In this document: positions 6,479-7,591 of the stretch, piece after piece
Numbering within the stretch: position 1 is the first letter of the stretch
Layout of the letters: each line of letters begins with the position of its first letter
From: Propionivibrio sp.
GTDB lineage: Bacteria > Pseudomonadota > Gammaproteobacteria > Burkholderiales > Rhodocyclaceae
NCBI GenBank assembly: GCA_017990155.1
Contig: JAGNOM010000131.1
Location: 1-7,591, forward strand
DNA: 7,591 nucleotides
Direction: 5' to 3'
Made by a program: the position numbers and the translations under genes
The notes under the pieces: model-generated
Told to the model about the DNA's origin: nothing
Databases searched by the model: none
Seen by the model: the letters and a program-made list of their open reading frames with translations, nothing else

Positions 6479-6561
6479 CGAGTGACACCATTCGTCTGTC
6501 ACAAAAGGGTGGGTTTGCGCTCAATGTGACGATACACTGCAAGAGCCACCCTAATGTGACG
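6479..6561 (+). promoter_or_regulatory. res: Candidate res (resolution) site, repeats between tnpA and tnpR
   Basis: The 142 bp between tnpA and tnpR contain clustered copies of a GTGAC-type motif. GTGACA (6482-6487) faces TGTCAC (6497-6502). GTCACA (6498-6503) faces TGTGAC (6525-6530) as an inverted pair spanning 33 bp. AATGTGACG is repeated directly at 6523-6531 and 6553-6561, 30 bp apart. Resolvase sites of this family are three inverted-repeat subsites of about 25-34 bp next to tnpR, so position, size and repeat content fit. Exact subsite limits and the crossover point cannot be fixed by eye. The last repeat ends about 10 bp before the tnpR start, so resolvase bound there would probably also repress its own gene. 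Confidence 0.6.
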
Positions 6562-6571
6562 GATTTTGCAC

Positions 6572-7438
6572 TTGGCTCGTATCGGATATGCCCGCGTCAG
6601 CACCACGGACCAGGATCTGGATATCCAGATTGGCCGCCTCAAGAATGCAGGTTGCGAAATTATCCGTTCCGAGACCGGATCGGGGGCCTCGCGGAGCGGG
6701 CGCACGGAACTGGAAACGATCATGCAGTTTATGCACACCGGCGACGAGCTGGTCGTGCTGCGGCTCGACCGGCTCGGCCGCTCCACGCGCGATGTCCTGA
6801 ACCTGGTGCATGAGCTTGATGAAAAGGGAGCTTCGCTGCGCATCCTTGAGCCAGAGGTGACGACGGCGGGCGACATGGGGCGAATGGTCATCACCATACT
6901 CGGCATGGTCGCCGATATGGAGCTGAAGTTCATCAAGGATCGTCAGCGCGCCGGGATCGAAGCGGCGCGCGCCGAAGGCGTTTACAAAGGCCGGAAGAAG
7001 AACGTCGATGACGATGAAATCCGCCGTCGCCTTGCCGCCGGCGCCAGCAAGGCCCGCGTTGCCCGCGACCTGAAGGTCTCACGAATGACCGTCTATCGGG
7101 CGCTCGACATTATTCCGTCACAGACCAAACTGCCGGAAAAGCCGCCCACTGCCAGCATCGCCCTGCATCTGATTATCGAGAACTTCAACAAGCGTGGAAG
7201 AGGTAGAAAACCCGCTCGGGAGCGGATTGAGGCGATGCTGGAACGCGACTACGCCATGGTAAAAAACGGCAATTGTGATTACAAACTGACCGTCGCCTAT
7301 GACCCCGATCCGGATGGCATTTCCCTTGATGAGGAAATCCAAAGCCTCCTCTCCGAGATGTTCAACATCGCAGAGAGCTACAATTGCTCCATGGAAGCCG
7401 ATATCTACGAGGTCGGTGGTCAGCAACGGTCCTGGTAG
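6572..7438 (+). CDS. tnpR: TnpR, long-form serine resolvase with C-terminal extension
   Basis: This site-specific recombinase of 288 residues resolves transposition cointegrates at res. The catalytic domain (about 1-140) has ARIGYARVSTTDQDLDIQ with the nucleophile Ser10, LRLDRLGRS at about 63-71, and MVADMELKFIKDRQRAG leading into helix E. A helix-turn-helix domain follows (about 150-178, GASKARVARDLKVSRMTVYRAL). About 108 further residues (181-288) are absent from the roughly 185-residue Tn3, gamma-delta and Tn21 resolvases. They contain a basic stretch (NKRGRGRKPARERIE), an acidic stretch around DPDPDGISLDEE and a Trp end. Long resolvases are known from ISXc5 and Tn5044, as I recall, and this is probably that subgroup. 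No ATG is available: in-frame TGA 6557 leaves TTG 6566 or TTG 6572. I prefer 6572 because it puts the nucleophile at position 10 as in gamma-delta resolvase. The ribosome site is weak. Confidence 0.93.
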   Translation: MARIGYARVSTTDQDLDIQIGRLKNAGCEIIRSETGSGASRSGRTELETIMQFMHTGDELVVLRLDRLGRSTRDVLNLVHELDEKGASLRILEPEVTTAGDMGRMVITILGMVADMELKFIKDRQRAGIEAARAEGVYKGRKKNVDDDEIRRRLAAGASKARVARDLKVSRMTVYRALDIIPSQTKLPEKPPTASIALHLIIENFNKRGRGRKPARERIEAMLERDYAMVKNGNCDYKLTVAYDPDPDGISLDEEIQSLLSEMFNIAESYNCSMEADIYEVGGQQRSW

Positions 7439-7460
7439 AATCAATCAAGCGTTCAGTGTT

Positions 7461-7505
7461 CGTTCTTCAACCTGGCCAAAATCGCAGCTTCGGGCCGACT
7501 GGGCC
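7461..7505 (-). repeat. Right terminal inverted repeat of the Tn3-family element
   Basis: The reverse complement matches the left repeat at 41 of 45 positions. The perfect blocks are TGGCCAAAATCGCAGCTT (7473-7490) and GGGCCGACTGGGCC (7492-7505). It begins 22 bp after the tnpR stop. Confidence 0.85.
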
Positions 7506-7591
7506 ATGTTGGCGCCCTTCGACGGCTTCCACGAGACCGCCCATGCCGTGACCGGCACGTGCCTGATCAGCTTCGACCGCAACCGCTACTC
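7506..7591 (+). pseudogene. istA: IstA transposase fragment (IS21 family), truncated by the Tn3-family element and the window edge
   Basis: The plus-strand frame beginning at 7506 reads MLAPFDGFHETAHAV followed by TCLISFDRNRYS to the window edge. This matches the region after the catalytic core of IS21-family IstA transposases, where a FDGF...(T/S)CL(I/V)xF(D/E)RNRYSV segment opens the C-terminal beta-barrel domain. IstA works with the ATPase IstB to transpose IS21-type elements. Here the upstream two-thirds of the protein, including the DDE core, are replaced by the right repeat of the Tn3-family element, so the gene cannot be functional. The frame stays open a few codons into the repeat (RADWA). 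The rest of istA and any istB would lie to the right of the window. Confidence 0.75.

Larger units (their letters stand above)
3397..7505 (+). mobile_element. Tn3-family unit transposon, about 4.1 kb, with tnpA, candidate res and tnpR
   Basis: The element holds a full-length Tn3-type transposase gene, a repeat-rich candidate resolution site and a serine resolvase gene, bounded by inverted repeats (3397-3441 and 7461-7505) that match at 41 of 45 positions. It carries no passenger gene. The gene order is tnpA, res, tnpR, all rightward, unlike divergent Tn3 or the tnpR-before-tnpA order of Tn21. The left flank is merA and the right flank is an IS21-type istA. The 5 bp outside each end (3392-3396 and 7506-7510) differ, so the usual 5-bp target duplication is absent. 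Both genes are open throughout, so the element looks functional, although the outer tips are inferred only from repeat matching. Confidence 0.88.

Noticed and set aside
1..7591. CRISPR arrays, tRNA or rRNA genes, phage or plasmid origin iterons
   Set aside because: I looked for regularly spaced repeats, cloverleaf-like segments and iteron clusters and saw none beyond the transposon-related repeats listed.

Overview
The window is a patchwork of mobile elements built into and around the remains of a mercury-resistance (mer) operon. The DNA is GC-rich, and the gene set (merA, merB and merD, IS256-, IS21- and Tn3-family transposases) fits a plasmid or genomic island of a proteobacterium. I favour an alphaproteobacterium, possibly a sphingomonad, from the general look of the proteins. 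No ribosomal or other taxonomic marker is present, so this is a weak inference.

Layout, left to right. (1) Positions 1-138, minus strand: the first 46 codons of a radical-SAM protein resembling glycyl-radical-enzyme activases. Its ATG overlaps by ATGA the stop of a 25-codon stub (135-212) that ends next to an insertion sequence. (2) About 220-1633: an IS256-family insertion sequence with imperfect terminal inverted repeats, one intact DDE transposase on the minus strand (266-1480), and a perfect 32-bp palindrome between the transposase start and the right terminus. (3) 1715-3396, minus strand: the distal mer operon in the order merA' (C-terminal 40 percent only), merB (complete organomercurial lyase), merD (complete, TTG start). 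(4) 3397-7505: a complete Tn3-family unit transposon of about 4.1 kb bounded by 45-bp inverted repeats that match at 41 of 45 positions. It carries tnpA (3520-6429), a candidate res site, and tnpR (6572-7438), all reading rightward. TnpR is a long serine resolvase with about 100 extra C-terminal residues. (5) 7506-7591: an in-frame piece of the C-terminal part of an IS21-family IstA transposase, running off the window.

How it fits together. The Tn3-like transposon truncates merA on its left and abuts istA on its right. The two flanks come from different genes and no 5-bp target duplication is visible, so the present junctions probably arose by recombination or deletion after insertion. merB and merD have lost their upstream mer promoter and most of merA, so in this copy they probably do not give working mercury resistance unless something else transcribes them. 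The IS256 element also lacks an obvious target duplication, which makes the join between the mer remnant and the radical-SAM gene another probable rearrangement point.

I do not see an undescribed defence or metabolic system. The items most worth a second look are the long-form resolvase with its repeat-rich res region, the unusual transposon termini, the 32-bp palindrome inside the IS, and the coupled stub plus radical-SAM start at the left edge.
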